From Salinicola corii (GTDB lineage: Bacteria; Pseudomonadota; Gammaproteobacteria; Pseudomonadales; Halomonadaceae): a DNA stretch of 64,000 bases. The stretch lies in NCBI RefSeq assembly GCF_008298015.1, contig NZ_VTPX01000010.1:1-64000 (forward strand), given 5' to 3'. The translations under genes and the position numbers were made by a program. The notes under the pieces are model-generated. The model made no database searches. It had not been told where the DNA came from and saw nothing but the letters and a program-made list of their open reading frames with translations. This document shows, in pieces, positions 27,337 to 38,100 of this stretch; position 1 is the stretch's first letter, and every line of letters starts with the position of its first letter.

Positions 27337-27519
27337 ATGGCACAGACGATCAAAATCACCCAGACCCGCAGCACCATCGGTGTCCTGCAGAAGCACAAGG
27401 CGACGATGACCGGCCTCGGTCTGCGTCGCATTGGGCACTCGGTCGAGCTGGAAGACACCCCCGCCGTTCGCGGCATGATCAACAAGGTCAACTACCTTGT
27501 TCGAGTCGAGGGAGAGTAA
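27337..27519 (+). CDS. rpmD: 50S ribosomal protein L30
   Basis: Small 60-aa large-subunit protein. I choose the ATG at 27337 ([15 protein letters not shown]), which matches the family N-terminus, over a GTG at 27331. [20 protein letters not shown] is characteristic. Confidence 0.95.
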   Translation: MAQTIKITQTRSTIGVLQKHKATMTGLGLRRIGHSVELEDTPAVRGMINKVNYLVRVEGE

Positions 27520-27522
27520 TCC

Positions 27523-27957
27523 ATGAAACTCAATAGCTTAAGCCCGGCGCCGGGTTCCAAGCACGCTGAAAAGCGTCTTGGTCGCGGTATCGGCTCTGGC
27601 CTGGGCAAGACCGGTGGCCGCGGCCACAAGGGTCTGAAGTCTCGTTCCGGCGGTTCGGTCAAGCCGGGTTTCGAGGGCGGTCAAATGCCCTTGCAGCGCC
27701 GCTTGCCGAAGTTCGGTTTCACCTCGGCGAAGTCGCTGGTGTCCGAAGAGGTCCGTCTGGCCGAGCTGGCCAAGGTCGAGGGCGACGTTGCCGATCTCGC
27801 CAGCCTGAAGAAGGCCAACGTGCTCAAGAATGCTACCGAGTACGCCAAGGTCGTTCTGTCCGGCGAGTTGAGCAAGGCGGTTACCGTGCGTGGCCTCAAG
27901 GTCACCAAAGGTGCGCGAGCTGCGATCGAAGCGGCCGGTGGTAAGGTAGAGGACTAA
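27523..27957 (+). CDS. rplO: 50S ribosomal protein L15
   Basis: Late-assembly protein with a long Gly/Arg-rich N-terminal extension ([18 protein letters not shown], about residues 21-38). The 144-aa length is usual. Its stop codon abuts the secY ATG directly, which implies translational coupling. Confidence 0.97.
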   Translation: MKLNSLSPAPGSKHAEKRLGRGIGSGLGKTGGRGHKGLKSRSGGSVKPGFEGGQMPLQRRLPKFGFTSAKSLVSEEVRLAELAKVEGDVADLASLKKANVLKNATEYAKVVLSGELSKAVTVRGLKVTKGARAAIEAAGGKVED

Positions 27958-29292
27958 ATGGCTAAGTCAGGAAACATGCCGGCGAACATGGGTAGCGGTC
28001 TCAGCGAGCTGTGGGCGCGCCTGCGTTTCGTCTTCATCGCGATCGTGGTCTACCGAATCGGTGCCCACATCCCCGTCCCCGGCATCGATCCTGACCAGCT
28101 GGCTGCCCTGTTTCGGGAGAACCAGGGCACCATCCTGGGCATGTTCAACATGTTTTCGGGGGGTGCGCTGCAGCGCATGAGCATCTTCGCGCTGGGGATC
28201 ATGCCGTACATCTCCGCGTCGATCATCATGCAGCTTCTGACCGCGGTATCGCCTCAGCTCGAAGCGCTGAAGAAAGAGGGCGAAGCCGGCCGCCGCAAGA
28301 TCAACCAGTACACCCGCTACGGTACGGTGTTGCTGGCCCTGATCCAGGCGACCGGCATGTCAGTTGGTCTGGTCAGTCAGGGCGTTGCTTATTCGGGTGA
28401 CATCAGCTTTTACTTCACGGCCGTCGTGACGTTCGTCGCCGGTGCGGTATTCCTGATGTGGCTGGGCGAGCAGATTACCGAGAAGGGGATCGGCAATGGT
28501 ATTTCGTTGATCATCTTCTCCGGCATCGTGGCTGGCCTGCCCAGCGCGATCGGGCAATCGTTCGAGCTGGCTCGCAATGACGGTGCGTGGAACGTGTTGC
28601 CACTGTTGGCGCTTTCGATTCTGGGCATCGCCACGGTGGCATTCGTGGTGTTCATCGAGCGCGGTCAGCGCCGCATCACGGTGAACTATCCGCGGCGTCA
28701 GGTTGGCAACAAGATGTATGCGGGACAGAGCAGCTACCTGCCGCTGAAGGTCAACATGGCGGGCGTGATTCCGCCGATCTTCGCGTCGAGTATCCTGCTG
28801 TTCCCGGGTTCCATCGGTCAGTGGCTGGGCCAGGGCGACGGATTCGAGTGGCTGCAGGTGGCTTCACAGCAACTTGCCCCCGGCGCGCCTCTGTACATCA
28901 TTCTGTTTGCCGCGGCAGTGCTGTTCTTCTGCTTCTTCTATACGGCGTTGGTGTTCAATCCCAAGGATGTCGCCGACAACCTGAAGAAGTCCGGTGCTTT
29001 CCTGCCGGGGATCCGTCCAGGAGAGCAGACGGCTCGCTACGTCGACAAGGTGATGACGCGACTGACGCTGTTCGGGGCGCTCTACATCACGCTGGTCTCG
29101 TTGATGCCGCAGTTCCTGGTGGTGGCCTGGCAGGTGCCGTTCTACTTCGGCGGGACGTCGCTGCTGATCGTGGTCGTGGTAATCATGGACTTCATGGCCC
29201 AGGTTCAATCGCATCTGATGTCTCATCAGTATGAGTCGGTGATGAAGAAATCGAACCTGAAAGGCTACGGTAGCGGCGGCCTGACGCGCTAG
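27958..29292 (+). CDS. secY: Preprotein translocase channel subunit SecY
   Basis: Forms the membrane channel of the Sec system with SecE and SecG. The 444-aa product has the expected ten hydrophobic segments, the plug region after TM1, and the signature segments [16 protein letters not shown] and [13 protein letters not shown]. It starts with the base after the rplO stop, inside the spc operon. The partner secE is at 2063-2431. Confidence 0.98.
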   Translation: MAKSGNMPANMGSGLSELWARLRFVFIAIVVYRIGAHIPVPGIDPDQLAALFRENQGTILGMFNMFSGGALQRMSIFALGIMPYISASIIMQLLTAVSPQLEALKKEGEAGRRKINQYTRYGTVLLALIQATGMSVGLVSQGVAYSGDISFYFTAVVTFVAGAVFLMWLGEQITEKGIGNGISLIIFSGIVAGLPSAIGQSFELARNDGAWNVLPLLALSILGIATVAFVVFIERGQRRITVNYPRRQVGNKMYAGQSSYLPLKVNMAGVIPPIFASSILLFPGSIGQWLGQGDGFEWLQVASQQLAPGAPLYIILFAAAVLFFCFFYTALVFNPKDVADNLKKSGAFLPGIRPGEQTARYVDKVMTRLTLFGALYITLVSLMPQFLVVAWQVPFYFGGTSLLIVVVVIMDFMAQVQSHLMSHQYESVMKKSNLKGYGSGGLTR

Positions 29293-29321
29293 CCCCCGCG
29301 AGAGAGCATTTGGAGAGAACG

Positions 29322-29435
29322 ATGAAAGTTCGAGCTTCTGTAAAGAAAATGTGCCGTAACTGCAAGATCATTCGGCGCAACGGCGCGGTTCGCGTGATTT
29401 GTACTGAACCGCGTCACAAGCAGCGTCAGGGCTGA
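29322..29435 (+). CDS. rpmJ: 50S ribosomal protein L36
   Basis: A 37-aa zinc-binding protein too short for many ORF callers. It reads [19 protein letters not shown] and then ends [12 protein letters not shown]. The zinc ligands C11, C14, C27 and H32 are all present (C-plus type). TGGAGAG precedes the ATG. It is the last gene of the spc operon, 29 bp after secY. Confidence 0.96.
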   Translation: MKVRASVKKMCRNCKIIRRNGAVRVICTEPRHKQRQG

Positions 29436-29471
29436 TTTGACCCTAGCACTGTGAGTAAAAAGCGGGCCATG

Positions 29472-29509
29472 GCATATCCCTTGCCTTGAGAGAGGTTAAG
29501 GGGTATGCT
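29472..29509 (+). promoter_or_regulatory. Promoter and inverted repeat upstream of the alpha operon
   Basis: TTGCCT (29481-29486) and TATGCT (29504-29509), spaced by 17 bp, form a plausible sigma70 promoter 58 bp before rpsM. They lie inside an 11-bp inverted repeat, GCATATCCCTT (29472-29482) with AAGGGGTATGC (29498-29508), which has one wobble. In E. coli the alpha operon leader is the S4 control site. Whether this repeat contributes to that is unknown. Confidence 0.5.
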
Positions 29510-29566
29510 ATTGCGCCCTTTGTGGACGACTAAACGAGCAAGCCGCTCAACATTCGGAGTAAGCTG

Positions 29567-29923
29567 ATGGCCCGTATTGCAGGCGTCAATATCCCGGACA
29601 ACAAGCATGCGGCGATCTCGCTGACCTACATCTACGGGATTGGCCGCACGCGTGCGCAGAGTATCTGTGTCGCTGCCGGCATCGCACCGACCGCCAAGGT
29701 CCAGGAACTGTCAGGCGAAGAGCTCGACGTTCTGCGTACCGAAGTGGGCAAGTACACCGTAGAAGGCGACCTTCGCCGTGATGTGACGCTGAATATCAAG
29801 CGTCTCATGGACTTGGGTTGCTACCGTGGTCTGCGCCATCGTCGTGGTCTACCGCTGCGTGGTCAGCGTACCAAGACCAATGCGCGTACCCGTAAGGGAC
29901 CGCGTAAACCGATTCGTAAGTAA
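29567..29923 (+). CDS. rpsM: 30S ribosomal protein S13
   Basis: 30S head protein contacting the P-site tRNA and L5 (bridge B1). The 118-aa product starts [20 protein letters not shown] and ends with the basic tail [18 protein letters not shown]. First gene of the alpha operon. Confidence 0.97.
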   Translation: MARIAGVNIPDNKHAAISLTYIYGIGRTRAQSICVAAGIAPTAKVQELSGEELDVLRTEVGKYTVEGDLRRDVTLNIKRLMDLGCYRGLRHRRGLPLRGQRTKTNARTRKGPRKPIRK

Positions 29924-29959
29924 TTAACGTTCCGGCGTTTAAGATCAGGATACATCAAC

Positions 29960-30346
29960 ATGGCTAACCCGCGTAGTAACCGTAAAAAGGTTAAAAAGCA
30001 GGTCGTGGATGCGGTAGCACACATCCACGCCTCTTTTAACAATACGATCGTGACGATCACAGACCGCCAGGGCAATGCGCTTTCTTGGGCAACTGCCGGT
30101 GGTTCGGGTTTTCGTGGTTCTCGCAAGAGCACCCCGTTCGCAGCTCAAGTGGCGAGTGAACGTGCAGCGACTGCTGCAGCCGAGTATGGTGTGAAAAACG
30201 TCGACGTGCTGGTCAAGGGCCCCGGTCCTGGCCGTGAGTCTGCCGTGCGCGCATTGAATGCCGCCGGCTTCCGCGTACAGAGCATCACTGACGCGACGCC
30301 GATTCCGCACAACGGATGCCGTCCGCCGAAGAAACGCCGCGTTTAA
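29960..30346 (+). CDS. rpsK: 30S ribosomal protein S11
   Basis: 30S platform protein. The 128-aa product has [19 protein letters not shown] and ends with the conserved [18 protein letters not shown]. It lies 12 bp before rpsD. Confidence 0.97.
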   Translation: MANPRSNRKKVKKQVVDAVAHIHASFNNTIVTITDRQGNALSWATAGGSGFRGSRKSTPFAAQVASERAATAAAEYGVKNVDVLVKGPGPGRESAVRALNAAGFRVQSITDATPIPHNGCRPPKKRRV

Positions 30347-30358
30347 GGAGACAGACTC

Positions 30359-30979
30359 ATGGCTCGTTATCTAGGTCCCAAGTGTAAACTGTCTCGTCGT
30401 GAGGGTACCGACCTCTTTCTCAAGAGCGGTGTCACTCCCTTCGAGAAGAAGTGCAAATCCGAGCAGATCCCGGGTGTGCACGGCCAGCGCCGTCAGCGTC
30501 TTTCCGACTACGGCTTGCAGCTTCGCGAGAAGCAGAAAGTGCGTCGTATCTACGGCGTGCTCGAAAACCAGTTCCGCAACTACTACAAGGAAGCCGCTCG
30601 CCTGAAAGGTGCGACCGGTGAAGTCCTGCTGCAGTTGCTGGAATGCCGACTGGACAACGTGGTGTACCGCATGGGCTTCGGCTCCACGCGTAACGAATCA
30701 CGCCAGTTGGTCAGCCACAAGGCGATTTCGGTCAACGGCCGTACCGTCAACGTGGCGTCCTATCAGGTGCGCCCCGGTGACGTCGTCTCTGTTCGCGAGA
30801 AGGCCAAGAATCAGGCCCGTATCCAGCAGGCCCTGTCCATCGCTGCCAACCGCGGCGACGTGACCTGGATCGACATCGACTCGAAGAAGATGGAAGGCAC
30901 TTTCAAGGCTGTCCCGGAACGCGGCGACCTGTCTGCCGACATCAACGAAAACCTGATCGTCGAGCTGTACTCCAAGTAA
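30359..30979 (+). CDS. rpsD: 30S ribosomal protein S4
   Basis: Primary 16S rRNA-binding protein and the alpha operon repressor in E. coli. The 206-aa product has the N-terminal S4 region ([20 protein letters not shown]) and an S4 RNA-binding domain (about residues 96-156, with [20 protein letters not shown]). It ends [15 protein letters not shown]. Length and ends match E. coli S4. Confidence 0.98.
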   Translation: MARYLGPKCKLSRREGTDLFLKSGVTPFEKKCKSEQIPGVHGQRRQRLSDYGLQLREKQKVRRIYGVLENQFRNYYKEAARLKGATGEVLLQLLECRLDNVVYRMGFGSTRNESRQLVSHKAISVNGRTVNVASYQVRPGDVVSVREKAKNQARIQQALSIAANRGDVTWIDIDSKKMEGTFKAVPERGDLSADINENLIVELYSK

Positions 30980-31060
30980 GGCTTGGAGCCGGGCCATTCA
31001 AGCGGCCCGGTTCCTGCCTGGAGTACCGATATTCGTTTGGCAGCCTGGGAAGGTGTTCAT

Positions 31061-32059
31061 ATGCAGCGTTCAGTGACAGAGTTTCTCCGTCCCCGCGACA
31101 TCAAGGTCGAAGAGGTCAACGCACATCACGCCAAGATCGTGCTGGAACCCTTCGAACGTGGTTTCGGCCATACCCTGGGGAATGCGCTGCGTCGCATCCT
31201 GCTCTCTTCGATGCCTGGCTGTGCCGTTGTCGAAGCGGAAATCGAAGGCGTATTGCATGAGTACAGCGCCATCGAGGGTGTTCAGGAAGACGTCATCGAG
31301 ATTCTTCTAAATCTCAAGGACGTGGCCATCAAGATGCATGGTCGCGACGAAGCCGTCCTCACCTTGAACAAGCAGGGCCCCGGTGTAATGACTGCCGGTG
31401 ATATCGCCGTCGGTCATGACGTCGAGATCGTCAATCCGAATCACGTGATTGCTCACCTCAACGATGGCAGCGAGCTGAAAATGCAGCTGAAGATCGTTCG
31501 GGGTCGCGGTTACGAGCCCGCGGATGCGCGTCTCTCCGACGAGGACGAATCCCGTGCCATCGGTCGTCTGCAGCTGGATGCGACTTTCAGCCCCGTTCGC
31601 CGTGTGTCCTATGCGGTCGAAGCGGCTCGTGTCGAACAGCGCACCGATCTCGATAAGCTGGTCATCGATCTCGAAACAGACGGCACTCTGGACCCGGAAG
31701 AAGCGATTCGTCGCAGTGCGACCATTCTCCAGGAACAGCTGGCCGCCTTCGTCGATCTCGAAGCCGACAGAGAGCAGGAAATCGAAGAGGAAGAAGATCA
31801 GATTGATCCGATTCTTCTGCGTCCCGTGGATGATCTCGAACTCACGGTTCGCAGCGCCAACTGCCTGAAGGCCGAGAATATTTACTACATTGGCGATTTG
31901 ATTCAGCGCACGGAAGTCGAGCTGCTCAAGACGCCGAACCTTGGCAAGAAGTCCTTGAACGAGATCAAGGACGTGTTGGCTTCGCGCGGTCTTTCGCTCG
32001 GCATGCGGTTGGAAAACTGGCCGCCGGCGAGCTTGAAAGACGACAAGGCTTCCGCCTGA
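31061..32059 (+). CDS. rpoA: DNA-directed RNA polymerase subunit alpha
   Basis: Scaffold for RNA polymerase assembly and target of UP elements and activators. The 332-aa product (E. coli 329) has the N-terminal dimerisation domain (1 to about 235), an acidic linker ([14 protein letters not shown]) and the C-terminal domain ([19 protein letters not shown]...) with the DNA-binding arginine in context. I take the ATG at 31061 ([14 protein letters not shown]), which has GGAAGG upstream, not the in-frame start at 30983. Confidence 0.98.
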   Translation: MQRSVTEFLRPRDIKVEEVNAHHAKIVLEPFERGFGHTLGNALRRILLSSMPGCAVVEAEIEGVLHEYSAIEGVQEDVIEILLNLKDVAIKMHGRDEAVLTLNKQGPGVMTAGDIAVGHDVEIVNPNHVIAHLNDGSELKMQLKIVRGRGYEPADARLSDEDESRAIGRLQLDATFSPVRRVSYAVEAARVEQRTDLDKLVIDLETDGTLDPEEAIRRSATILQEQLAAFVDLEADREQEIEEEEDQIDPILLRPVDDLELTVRSANCLKAENIYYIGDLIQRTEVELLKTPNLGKKSLNEIKDVLASRGLSLGMRLENWPPASLKDDKASA

Positions 32060-32155
32060 CGACGGTGTGCGCCGGGGCTCCGGCTCCCGCGCTCCTGTTC
32101 AGCGTCGAATCCAGTGTGCCGACTCGAATCACCAGTTTGGTAAGGAATAGCAATC

Positions 32156-32542
32156 ATGCGTCATCGTAAGAGTGGTCGTCATCTGAATCGGACCAGCTCG
32201 CATCGGCACGCCATGTTCAAGAACATGTGCACCTCGCTGGTCGAGCATGAAGTGATCAAGACTACCCTGCCCAAAGCCAAGGAGCTGCGTCGTCATATCG
32301 AGCCGCTGATCACTCTGGCCAAGCAGGATAGCGTGGCGAATCGCCGTCTGGCGTTCAGCCGTACCCGCTCCAAGGAAGCCGTCGGCAAGCTCTTCAACGA
32401 GCTTGGCCCGCGTTACGTCAATCGCCCGGGCGGTTACGTCCGTGTGCTGAAGTGCGGTTTCCGCACCGGCGACAACGCCCCGATGGCCTACATCGAGCTG
32501 GTCGATCGCCCCGTTGTTGAAGAAGCCGCTGGCGACGAGTAA
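32156..32542 (+). CDS. rplQ: 50S ribosomal protein L17
   Basis: Tunnel-exit protein and last gene of the alpha operon. The 128-aa product starts [20 protein letters not shown] and contains [22 protein letters not shown] palindromic element begins 7 bp after its stop. Confidence 0.97.
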   Translation: MRHRKSGRHLNRTSSHRHAMFKNMCTSLVEHEVIKTTLPKAKELRRHIEPLITLAKQDSVANRRLAFSRTRSKEAVGKLFNELGPRYVNRPGGYVRVLKCGFRTGDNAPMAYIELVDRPVVEEAAGDE

Positions 32543-32549
32543 GTCCCTA

Positions 32550-32816
32550 GGGCCTGTTTACACTATCCACGTGGCCACGACGGCGCCGGTTTTATCGTGA
32601 GGCTAGGCGCGAACCTCGGGTTTTGGTGGTTCCAAGCCCTTGGTGAGCAACAACGCCTCGAGGGAAAACCGGCCCGTCCCTTCGGGTTGCGCGTCAACTA
32701 CGCCCAGGCTTCGTTGCGTGACTGGATAAGGGACCCCCCCTTATCGGCGTCCCGCGCCTTGCCTGAACGCAGTTGACGCAGCAACGTGGCTCGCGGCGCA
32801 TAGTGTGAACAGGCCC
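32550..32816. repeat. 267-bp imperfect palindromic element (MITE-like or structured RNA)
   Basis: The ends are inverted repeats matching at 16 of 17 positions: GGGCCTGTTTACACTAT (32550-32566) and ATAGTGTGAACAGGCCC (32800-32816). Further in, GTTGCGCGTCAACT pairs with AGTTGACGCAGCAAC near the right end. At the centre GATAAGGG (32725-32732) pairs perfectly with CCCTTATC (32738-32745). No coding frame in it resembles a known protein. It fills most of the rplQ-uvrA gap. A non-autonomous transposable element is my first guess, and a structured RNA or attenuator the second. No obvious target duplication is visible. Confidence 0.6.
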
Positions 32817-32834
32817 GAGCTTCCTGCACGACAT

Positions 32835-32875
32835 AAAACCGGCTGCCCAAGTGATTGGGCAGCCGGTTTTCTTTT
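32835..32875. terminator. Bidirectional intrinsic terminator between rplQ and uvrA
   Basis: A perfect 16-bp stem AAAACCGGCTGCCCAA / TTGGGCAGCCGGTTTT (32835-32850 / 32855-32870) with loop GTGA is flanked by A and T runs on both sides. It can end the alpha operon from the left and uvrA from the right. Confidence 0.93.
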
Positions 32876-33004
32876 GGCTGGACGTTTTCTTCTGGCCGGA
32901 ACTCCTCGATGCCGGATCTGTCCGACGACGCTTTACGGCACCGGGATCGGACCCAGCGTAGTCGCCGGTCGACGGCGGCGCCGAAGGGCGCCGCGTGAGA
33001 GGGA

Positions 33005-35857
33005 TCAGGCGCGCTTGGCCTTGCGCGCCTTGGGTTCGGGCAGCAGCGGTGCCAGGAAATTGCCCGTGTGGGAGTGCTCGAGCCCCGCCACCTGCTCTGG
33101 CGTGCCCTCCGCGATGATGCGCCCGCCACCGGAGCCACCTTCCGGGCCCAGATCGATGATCCAGTCGGCGGTCTTGATCACATCGAGGTTGTGCTCGATC
33201 ACCACCACCGTGTTGCCGTGGTCGCGTAGCCGATGCAACACGCCGAGCAACTGGCGGATATCCTCGAAATGCAGTCCCGTGGTGGGTTCGTCGAGGATGT
33301 AGAGCGTCTGGCCGGTATCGCGCTTGGCCAGTTCACGCGCCAGCTTGACGCGCTGTGCCTCGCCTCCGGAGAGCGTGGTGGCGCTCTGGCCGAGGCGGAC
33401 GTAGGAGAGCCCGACATCCATCAGCGTCTGGAGGCGTCTCGCGATCGCCGGCACCGGGCTGAAAAACTCCAGCGCCTCTTCGATGGTCATCTCGAGCACT
33501 TCGTGAATGCTCTTGCCCTTGTAGTGAATCTCCAGCGTCTCGCGGTTGTAGCGCTTGCCCTTGCAGACGTCGCAGGGCACGTAGATATCCGGCAGGAAGT
33601 GCATCTCGACCTTGATCATGCCCTCGCCCTGGCACGCCTCGCAGCGGCCGCCCTTGACGTTGAAGCTGAAACGTCCCGGCTTGTAGCCGCGGGCCCGCGC
33701 CTCCTGGGTACCGGAAAAGAGTTCGCGGATCGGGGTGAAGATGCCGGTGTAAGTGGCGGGATTGGAGCGCGGCGTGCGGCCGATCGGGCTCTGGTCGATG
33801 TCGATGATCTTGTCGAGCTGGTCGAGACCCTCGATGCTGCGATAGGGTGCCGCCGTCAGTGTGGTCGCGCGGTTGAGCTCGCGCGCCGCGATCGGCATCA
33901 GCGTCGAGTTGATCAGGGTCGACTTACCGGAACCGGAGACGCCGGTCACGCAGACGAACAGACCCAGCGGCAGCGCCAGGTCGACACTCTGCAGGTTGTT
34001 GCCGGTGGCGCCACGCAGATGGAGCTGTTTGTCCGGGTTGACCGGGATGCGGTAGGGCGGCACCTCGATACAGCGTTTTCCGGAGAGATACTGACCCGTC
34101 AACGACTCCGGAGCCGTCTCGATATCGTGGGGCGTACCCTGGGCCACGATGGTGCCGCCATGCACGCCGGCGCCAGGGCCGATATCGAGAACGTGGTCGG
34201 CGGCGCGAATGGCGTCCTCGTCGTGCTCGACGACGATCACCGTATTGCCCAGGTCGCGCAGGCGGATCAACGTGCGCAGCAGACGATCGTTGTCGCGCTG
34301 ATGGAGGCCGATCGAGGGCTCGTCGAGGATGTACATCACCCCGACCAGACCGGCACCGATCTGGCTGGCCAGGCGTATGCGCTGGGCCTCGCCGCCGGAG
34401 AGCGTATCGGCGCTGCGCTCCAGGGTCAGATAGTCGAGCCCGACGTTGACCAGAAACTCGAGTCGGGCATGAATCTCATGGACGATCTTGACCGCGATTT
34501 CGCCCTTCCTCCCGGGGAGCGTCAACTGGCGGAAATAATCCCAGGCTTCCCCCACCGGCATCCGGGTCAGCGTCGGAAGATTGTGGCCGTCGATGAACAC
34601 ATGGCGCGCCTCGCGCTTGAGACGGGTCCCGTCGCAGGTCGGGCAGGGGCGTACCGCGAGGTACTTGGCCAGGTCGTCGCGAACCATCGATGACTCGGTC
34701 TCGCGGTAGCGTCGCTCCAGATTGGGCAGTACGCCCTCGAAGGGGTGCTCCCGGGTGACCTTGCGGCCGCGGTCGTTGACGTAGCTGAACGGGATATCGT
34801 CCTTGTCGCTGCCGTTGAGTATCAGGTCGCGCTCATGACGGGCGAGCGCGTTCCACGGCGTATCCAGCGTGAAACGATAGTGTTCGGCGACCGCCTGGAG
34901 CTGACTGAAATAGTAGATGCTGCGACGATCCCAACCCTTGATCGCGCCTTCGGCCAGCGACAGCTCCGGATGACTGATCAGCTTGTCCGGGTCGAAAAAC
35001 TGACGCACGCCCAGGCCATCGCAGGTCGGGCAGGCGCCGGCCGGGTTGTTGAACGAGAACAGCCGCGGCTCGAGTTCACTCAACGAGTAGCCGCAGATCG
35101 GGCAGGCGAAGCGTGATGAAAACGCCAGGTCTTCCTGCTCGCCATCCATGAAATGAATGATCGCGGTGCCGTCGGCCAGATTGAGGGCGGTCTCGAAGGA
35201 TTCGGCCAGACGCTGCTGCAGATCCGGGCGAACCTTGATGCGGTCGACCACCACGCTGATGTCGTGCTTGCGTTTCTTGTCGAGCGCTGGCACATCGTCG
35301 AGTTCGACGGTGTGCCCGTCGATCACGGCTCGCACGAACCCCTGGGCCCGTAGCTCGCTGATCAACTGCAGGTGCTCGCCCTTGCGGCCCTTGACCACCG
35401 GCGCCAGCAGCATCAGCCGGCTGCCCTCGGGCAGCGCCAGCACCTGGTCGACCATCTGCGAGACGGTCTGGGCCTCGAGCTCTTCGTCGTGATCCGGGCA
35501 TCGGGGCGTGCCGGCGCGGGCGAACAACAGGCGCAGGTAGTCGTAGATTTCGGTGATGGTGCCGACGGTGGAGCGCGGATTGTGCGAGGTCGATTTCTGC
35601 TCGATGGAGATGGCCGGCGAGAGTCCTTCGATATGGTCGACGTCGGGCTTTTCCATCATCGACAGGAACTGGCGGGCGTAGGTCGACAGGGATTCGACAT
35701 AACGTCGCTGCCCCTCGGCATAGAGCGTGTCGAATGCGAGTGAAGACTTACCCGAACCGGAGAGACCGGTGACCACGATCAACTTGTCGCGCGGCAGTTC
35801 GACATCAATGTTCTTCAGGTTGTGGGTGCGTGCGCCCCTGACCAGAATGCTGTCCAT
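33005..35857 (-). CDS. uvrA: Excinuclease ABC subunit A
   Basis: DNA-damage sensor of nucleotide excision repair, an ABC-type ATPase dimer that loads UvrB. The 950-aa protein (E. coli 940) has two ATPase halves: Walker [11 protein letters not shown] (31-40) and [10 protein letters not shown], with signature/Walker B pairs [12 protein letters not shown] and [12 protein letters not shown]. Zinc modules [10 protein letters not shown]...CPTCDGLG and CEACQGEGM...[10 protein letters not shown] are intact. It starts [17 protein letters not shown]. It faces away from the yajR-ssb genes. I found no LexA box in front of it. Confidence 0.98.
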   Translation of the reverse strand: MDSILVRGARTHNLKNIDVELPRDKLIVVTGLSGSGKSSLAFDTLYAEGQRRYVESLSTYARQFLSMMEKPDVDHIEGLSPAISIEQKSTSHNPRSTVGTITEIYDYLRLLFARAGTPRCPDHDEELEAQTVSQMVDQVLALPEGSRLMLLAPVVKGRKGEHLQLISELRAQGFVRAVIDGHTVELDDVPALDKKRKHDISVVVDRIKVRPDLQQRLAESFETALNLADGTAIIHFMDGEQEDLAFSSRFACPICGYSLSELEPRLFSFNNPAGACPTCDGLGVRQFFDPDKLISHPELSLAEGAIKGWDRRSIYYFSQLQAVAEHYRFTLDTPWNALARHERDLILNGSDKDDIPFSYVNDRGRKVTREHPFEGVLPNLERRYRETESSMVRDDLAKYLAVRPCPTCDGTRLKREARHVFIDGHNLPTLTRMPVGEAWDYFRQLTLPGRKGEIAVKIVHEIHARLEFLVNVGLDYLTLERSADTLSGGEAQRIRLASQIGAGLVGVMYILDEPSIGLHQRDNDRLLRTLIRLRDLGNTVIVVEHDEDAIRAADHVLDIGPGAGVHGGTIVAQGTPHDIETAPESLTGQYLSGKRCIEVPPYRIPVNPDKQLHLRGATGNNLQSVDLALPLGLFVCVTGVSGSGKSTLINSTLMPIAARELNRATTLTAAPYRSIEGLDQLDKIIDIDQSPIGRTPRSNPATYTGIFTPIRELFSGTQEARARGYKPGRFSFNVKGGRCEACQGEGMIKVEMHFLPDIYVPCDVCKGKRYNRETLEIHYKGKSIHEVLEMTIEEALEFFSPVPAIARRLQTLMDVGLSYVRLGQSATTLSGGEAQRVKLARELAKRDTGQTLYILDEPTTGLHFEDIRQLLGVLHRLRDHGNTVVVIEHNLDVIKTADWIIDLGPEGGSGGGRIIAEGTPEQVAGLEHSHTGNFLAPLLPEPKARKAKRA

Positions 35858-35889
35858 GACTACCTCGTGCTGCGACGCGGGAAACGACC

Positions 35890-35919
35890 ATTATAGGTCG
35901 CGGATCAAATGCCCGGCAA
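35890..35919 (-). promoter_or_regulatory. Sigma70 promoter of uvrA
   Basis: Read on the minus strand, TTGCCG (35919-35914) and a perfect TATAAT (35895-35890) are 18 bp apart, about 33 bp upstream of the uvrA start codon. No SOS box (CTGT-N8-ACAG) overlaps it. Confidence 0.65.
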
Positions 35920-36018
35920 AGCCGGCTGCTTTCACTGAAGGAGGGCGAGCGGTAAAATGCATCGCTCATCCCGAATCATCCTCGGCGCTTGCCGAGTTCA
36001 CCCAACGTTGTGACCTCC

Positions 36019-37401
36019 ATGACTTCTCGTTTTCTCGTTACCGAACGACGTGCCATCGTCGGGCTGGCCAGCCTGTACGCCTCGCGAATGCTGGGGCTAT
36101 TCATGGTCCTGCCGGTGCTGGCGCTGTATGCCGATCATCTCGACGGCGCCACCCCTTTGCTTGTCGGCATGGCGCTGGGCGGCTACGGCCTGACCCAAGC
36201 CATTCTTCAAATCCCCTTCGGTCTGCTCTCCGATCGTATCGGGCGCAAGGCGGTCATCGCCGGGGGGCTGCTGCTGTTCATCATCGGCAGTATCGTCGCC
36301 GCCAGTGCCACCTCCATTACCGGCATCATCATCGGGCGCTGCCTGCAGGGCAGTGGCGCGGTCGCTGGCGCCATCATGGCACTGCTGGCGGATCAGACCC
36401 GCGAAGAGATTCGCACTGCCGCGATGGCGACCATCGGGCTCTCGATCGGCGTGGCATTCGCTATCGCCATGGTCGTGGGGCCCCTGGTCGCGGATGTCGG
36501 CGGGCTCGCCGGCGTATTCTGGTTCACCGCGATACTCTCTGCCTGCGGACTGCTGATCCTGTGGAAACTGGTGCCGCGAGCGCCGAAGCGGATGCCGCAT
36601 CGGGATGTCGGCATCGATCGTCGTCAATTGCGCGCCACGCTGGGACAAGGCGACCTTCTGCGGCTCGATTTCTCGATCTTCGCCCTCCACCTGATTCTGA
36701 CGGCGTGCTTCACGGCGCTGCCGTTTCGGCTCGAGTCGCTGGGATTCGCCCCAGCGGATCACGGCTGGGTCTACCTGCCGGTCATGGCGCTGGCCTTCGT
36801 CGGCATGATTCCGCTGGTCATCGTGGCCGAGAAGTATCGCAAGATGAAGCCTGTCTTCGTCGGTGCCGTCGCGGCGATGACATTGATTCTGCTCGGCTTC
36901 GGCGAACTGGCGAATGACCGAGTCGCCCTGTTGACCCTACTTTGGGGCTTTTTCGTCGTCTTCAATCTGCTGGAGGCAACACTGCCGTCGATGATCAGCA
37001 AACTAGCGCCGGCGGGGGCCAAGGGCACCGCCATGGGCGTCTACTCGACCAGCCAGTTCTTTGGCGCCTTTCTCGGCGGTACCCTGGGCGGCGCCCTCTC
37101 CCAGGGTTTCGGCGTCCAGAGCGTCTTCCTGGGCACGGCGGTGGTCGGGGCGATCTGGCTGGCCGTGGTCTGGAAGATGCCGGCACCACGCCATCTCTCC
37201 AGCGAGATCATTGCACTCGACGAGCAATCCATGGGCATGCTCGATACACTACTCGAGCGCTTTATCGCGGTGACCGGCGTCGAGGACGCCGTGGTCGTAC
37301 CCGAAGAACAGGTCGCCTATCTCAAGGTCGACCGCCAGCGCCTGGATGTCGAGGCGCTGGCCCGTATCGCAGGCAATCAATGGCAACGAACCGACGCATG
37401 A
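36019..37401 (+). CDS. yajR: YajR-type major facilitator superfamily transporter
   Basis: A 460-aa inner-membrane proton-coupled transporter of unknown substrate. It has twelve hydrophobic segments and the MFS motif [13 protein letters not shown] in loop 2-3. The repeated family segment [18 protein letters not shown] is seen here as [20 protein letters not shown]. After the last helix come about 75 soluble residues ([20 protein letters not shown]...) that resemble the C-terminal YAM domain of E. coli YajR. The start at 36019 matches the E. coli N-terminus. The uvrA / this gene / ssb order is also found in Pseudomonas. Confidence 0.85.
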   Translation: MTSRFLVTERRAIVGLASLYASRMLGLFMVLPVLALYADHLDGATPLLVGMALGGYGLTQAILQIPFGLLSDRIGRKAVIAGGLLLFIIGSIVAASATSITGIIIGRCLQGSGAVAGAIMALLADQTREEIRTAAMATIGLSIGVAFAIAMVVGPLVADVGGLAGVFWFTAILSACGLLILWKLVPRAPKRMPHRDVGIDRRQLRATLGQGDLLRLDFSIFALHLILTACFTALPFRLESLGFAPADHGWVYLPVMALAFVGMIPLVIVAEKYRKMKPVFVGAVAAMTLILLGFGELANDRVALLTLLWGFFVVFNLLEATLPSMISKLAPAGAKGTAMGVYSTSQFFGAFLGGTLGGALSQGFGVQSVFLGTAVVGAIWLAVVWKMPAPRHLSSEIIALDEQSMGMLDTLLERFIAVTGVEDAVVVPEEQVAYLKVDRQRLDVEALARIAGNQWQRTDA

Positions 37402-37435
37402 GAGCGTCGCAACGCAGGAATGCGAGGAGACAACG

Positions 37436-38038
37436 ATGGCCCGAGGTGTGAACAAAGTCATCCTGATCGGCAACCTGGGACAGGATCCGGAAGTGCGCTT
37501 CCTGCCCTCGGGGAATCCGGTGTGCAACCTGCGCATCGCGACTACCGATAGCTGGACCGATCGCCAGAGCGGCCAGCGCCAGGAGCGCACGGAATGGCAC
37601 AGCGTGGTGCTGTTCAACAAGCTAGCGGAAATCGCCCAGCAGTACGTCAAGAAAGGCTCGCGGATCTATATCGAAGGACGCCTGCAGACCCGCAAGTGGC
37701 AGGGGCAGGATGGTCAGGATCGTTACTCCACCGAGATCATCGGCAACGACATGCAGATGCTGGACTCTCGTGGCGGCGGCCAGGGTGGCGGGGATTACGC
37801 CCAGCCACAGGGCCAGTATGGCGGAGCGCCGCAGGATGGCGGCTACGATCAGCAGCCGCAGCAGGGCGGTTACGGTGGCAACCCGCAACAGCCGCAACAG
37901 CCGCAGCAGCAGCGTCCGCCTCAGGGCCAACGTCCGCCGCAGCAGGGACAGCCGGCCCCACAACCGAACCAGAATCCGAACTACGGTGCGCCGAATCCTG
38001 GCAGTTTCGATGATTTCGATGACGAAATTCCGTTCTGA
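37436..38038 (+). CDS. ssb: Single-stranded DNA-binding protein
   Basis: Coats single-stranded DNA in replication, repair and recombination. The 200-aa protein has the OB fold (residues 1 to about 110, [19 protein letters not shown]). A long Gln/Gly/Pro-rich disordered linker follows (about 113-190), then the acidic partner-binding tip DFDDEIPF. The start at 37436 gives the family N-terminus. An in-frame ATG at 37346 overlaps yajR and is rejected. Confidence 0.97.
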   Translation: MARGVNKVILIGNLGQDPEVRFLPSGNPVCNLRIATTDSWTDRQSGQRQERTEWHSVVLFNKLAEIAQQYVKKGSRIYIEGRLQTRKWQGQDGQDRYSTEIIGNDMQMLDSRGGGQGGGDYAQPQGQYGGAPQDGGYDQQPQQGGYGGNPQQPQQPQQQRPPQGQRPPQQGQPAPQPNQNPNYGAPNPGSFDDFDDEIPF

Positions 38039-38064
38039 CGGATGCGCCTGAGTATAGATACACC

Positions 38065-38100
38065 CGACGGAGCCCCGTGTTGGTAGGGGGTCCGTCGTTA
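38065..38100 (+). terminator. Probable ssb terminator
   Basis: CGACGGA-GCCCC (38065-38076) pairs with GGGGTCCGTCG (38087-38097) with one bulged base, followed by TTAT. The short T run makes it a weak intrinsic terminator. The remaining 38101-38431 holds no gene that I can support; an AT-richer patch at 38308-38335 may contain the regulator promoter. Confidence 0.5.

Noticed and set aside
33233-34693. 486-codon + strand frame opposite uvrA
   Set aside because: uvrA is unambiguous on the minus strand; this frame is low complexity and has no family features.
35858-36018. LexA/SOS box between uvrA and the transporter-ssb genes
   Set aside because: No CTGT-N8-ACAG match or near match could be read in the divergent region.
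37041-38040. CRISPR-like or tandem repeats in the ssb linker
   Set aside because: The repetitive CAG/CCGCAG pattern is codon-level Gln/Pro/Gly coding sequence of the SSB linker, with no spacer structure. No CRISPR array was seen anywhere in the window.
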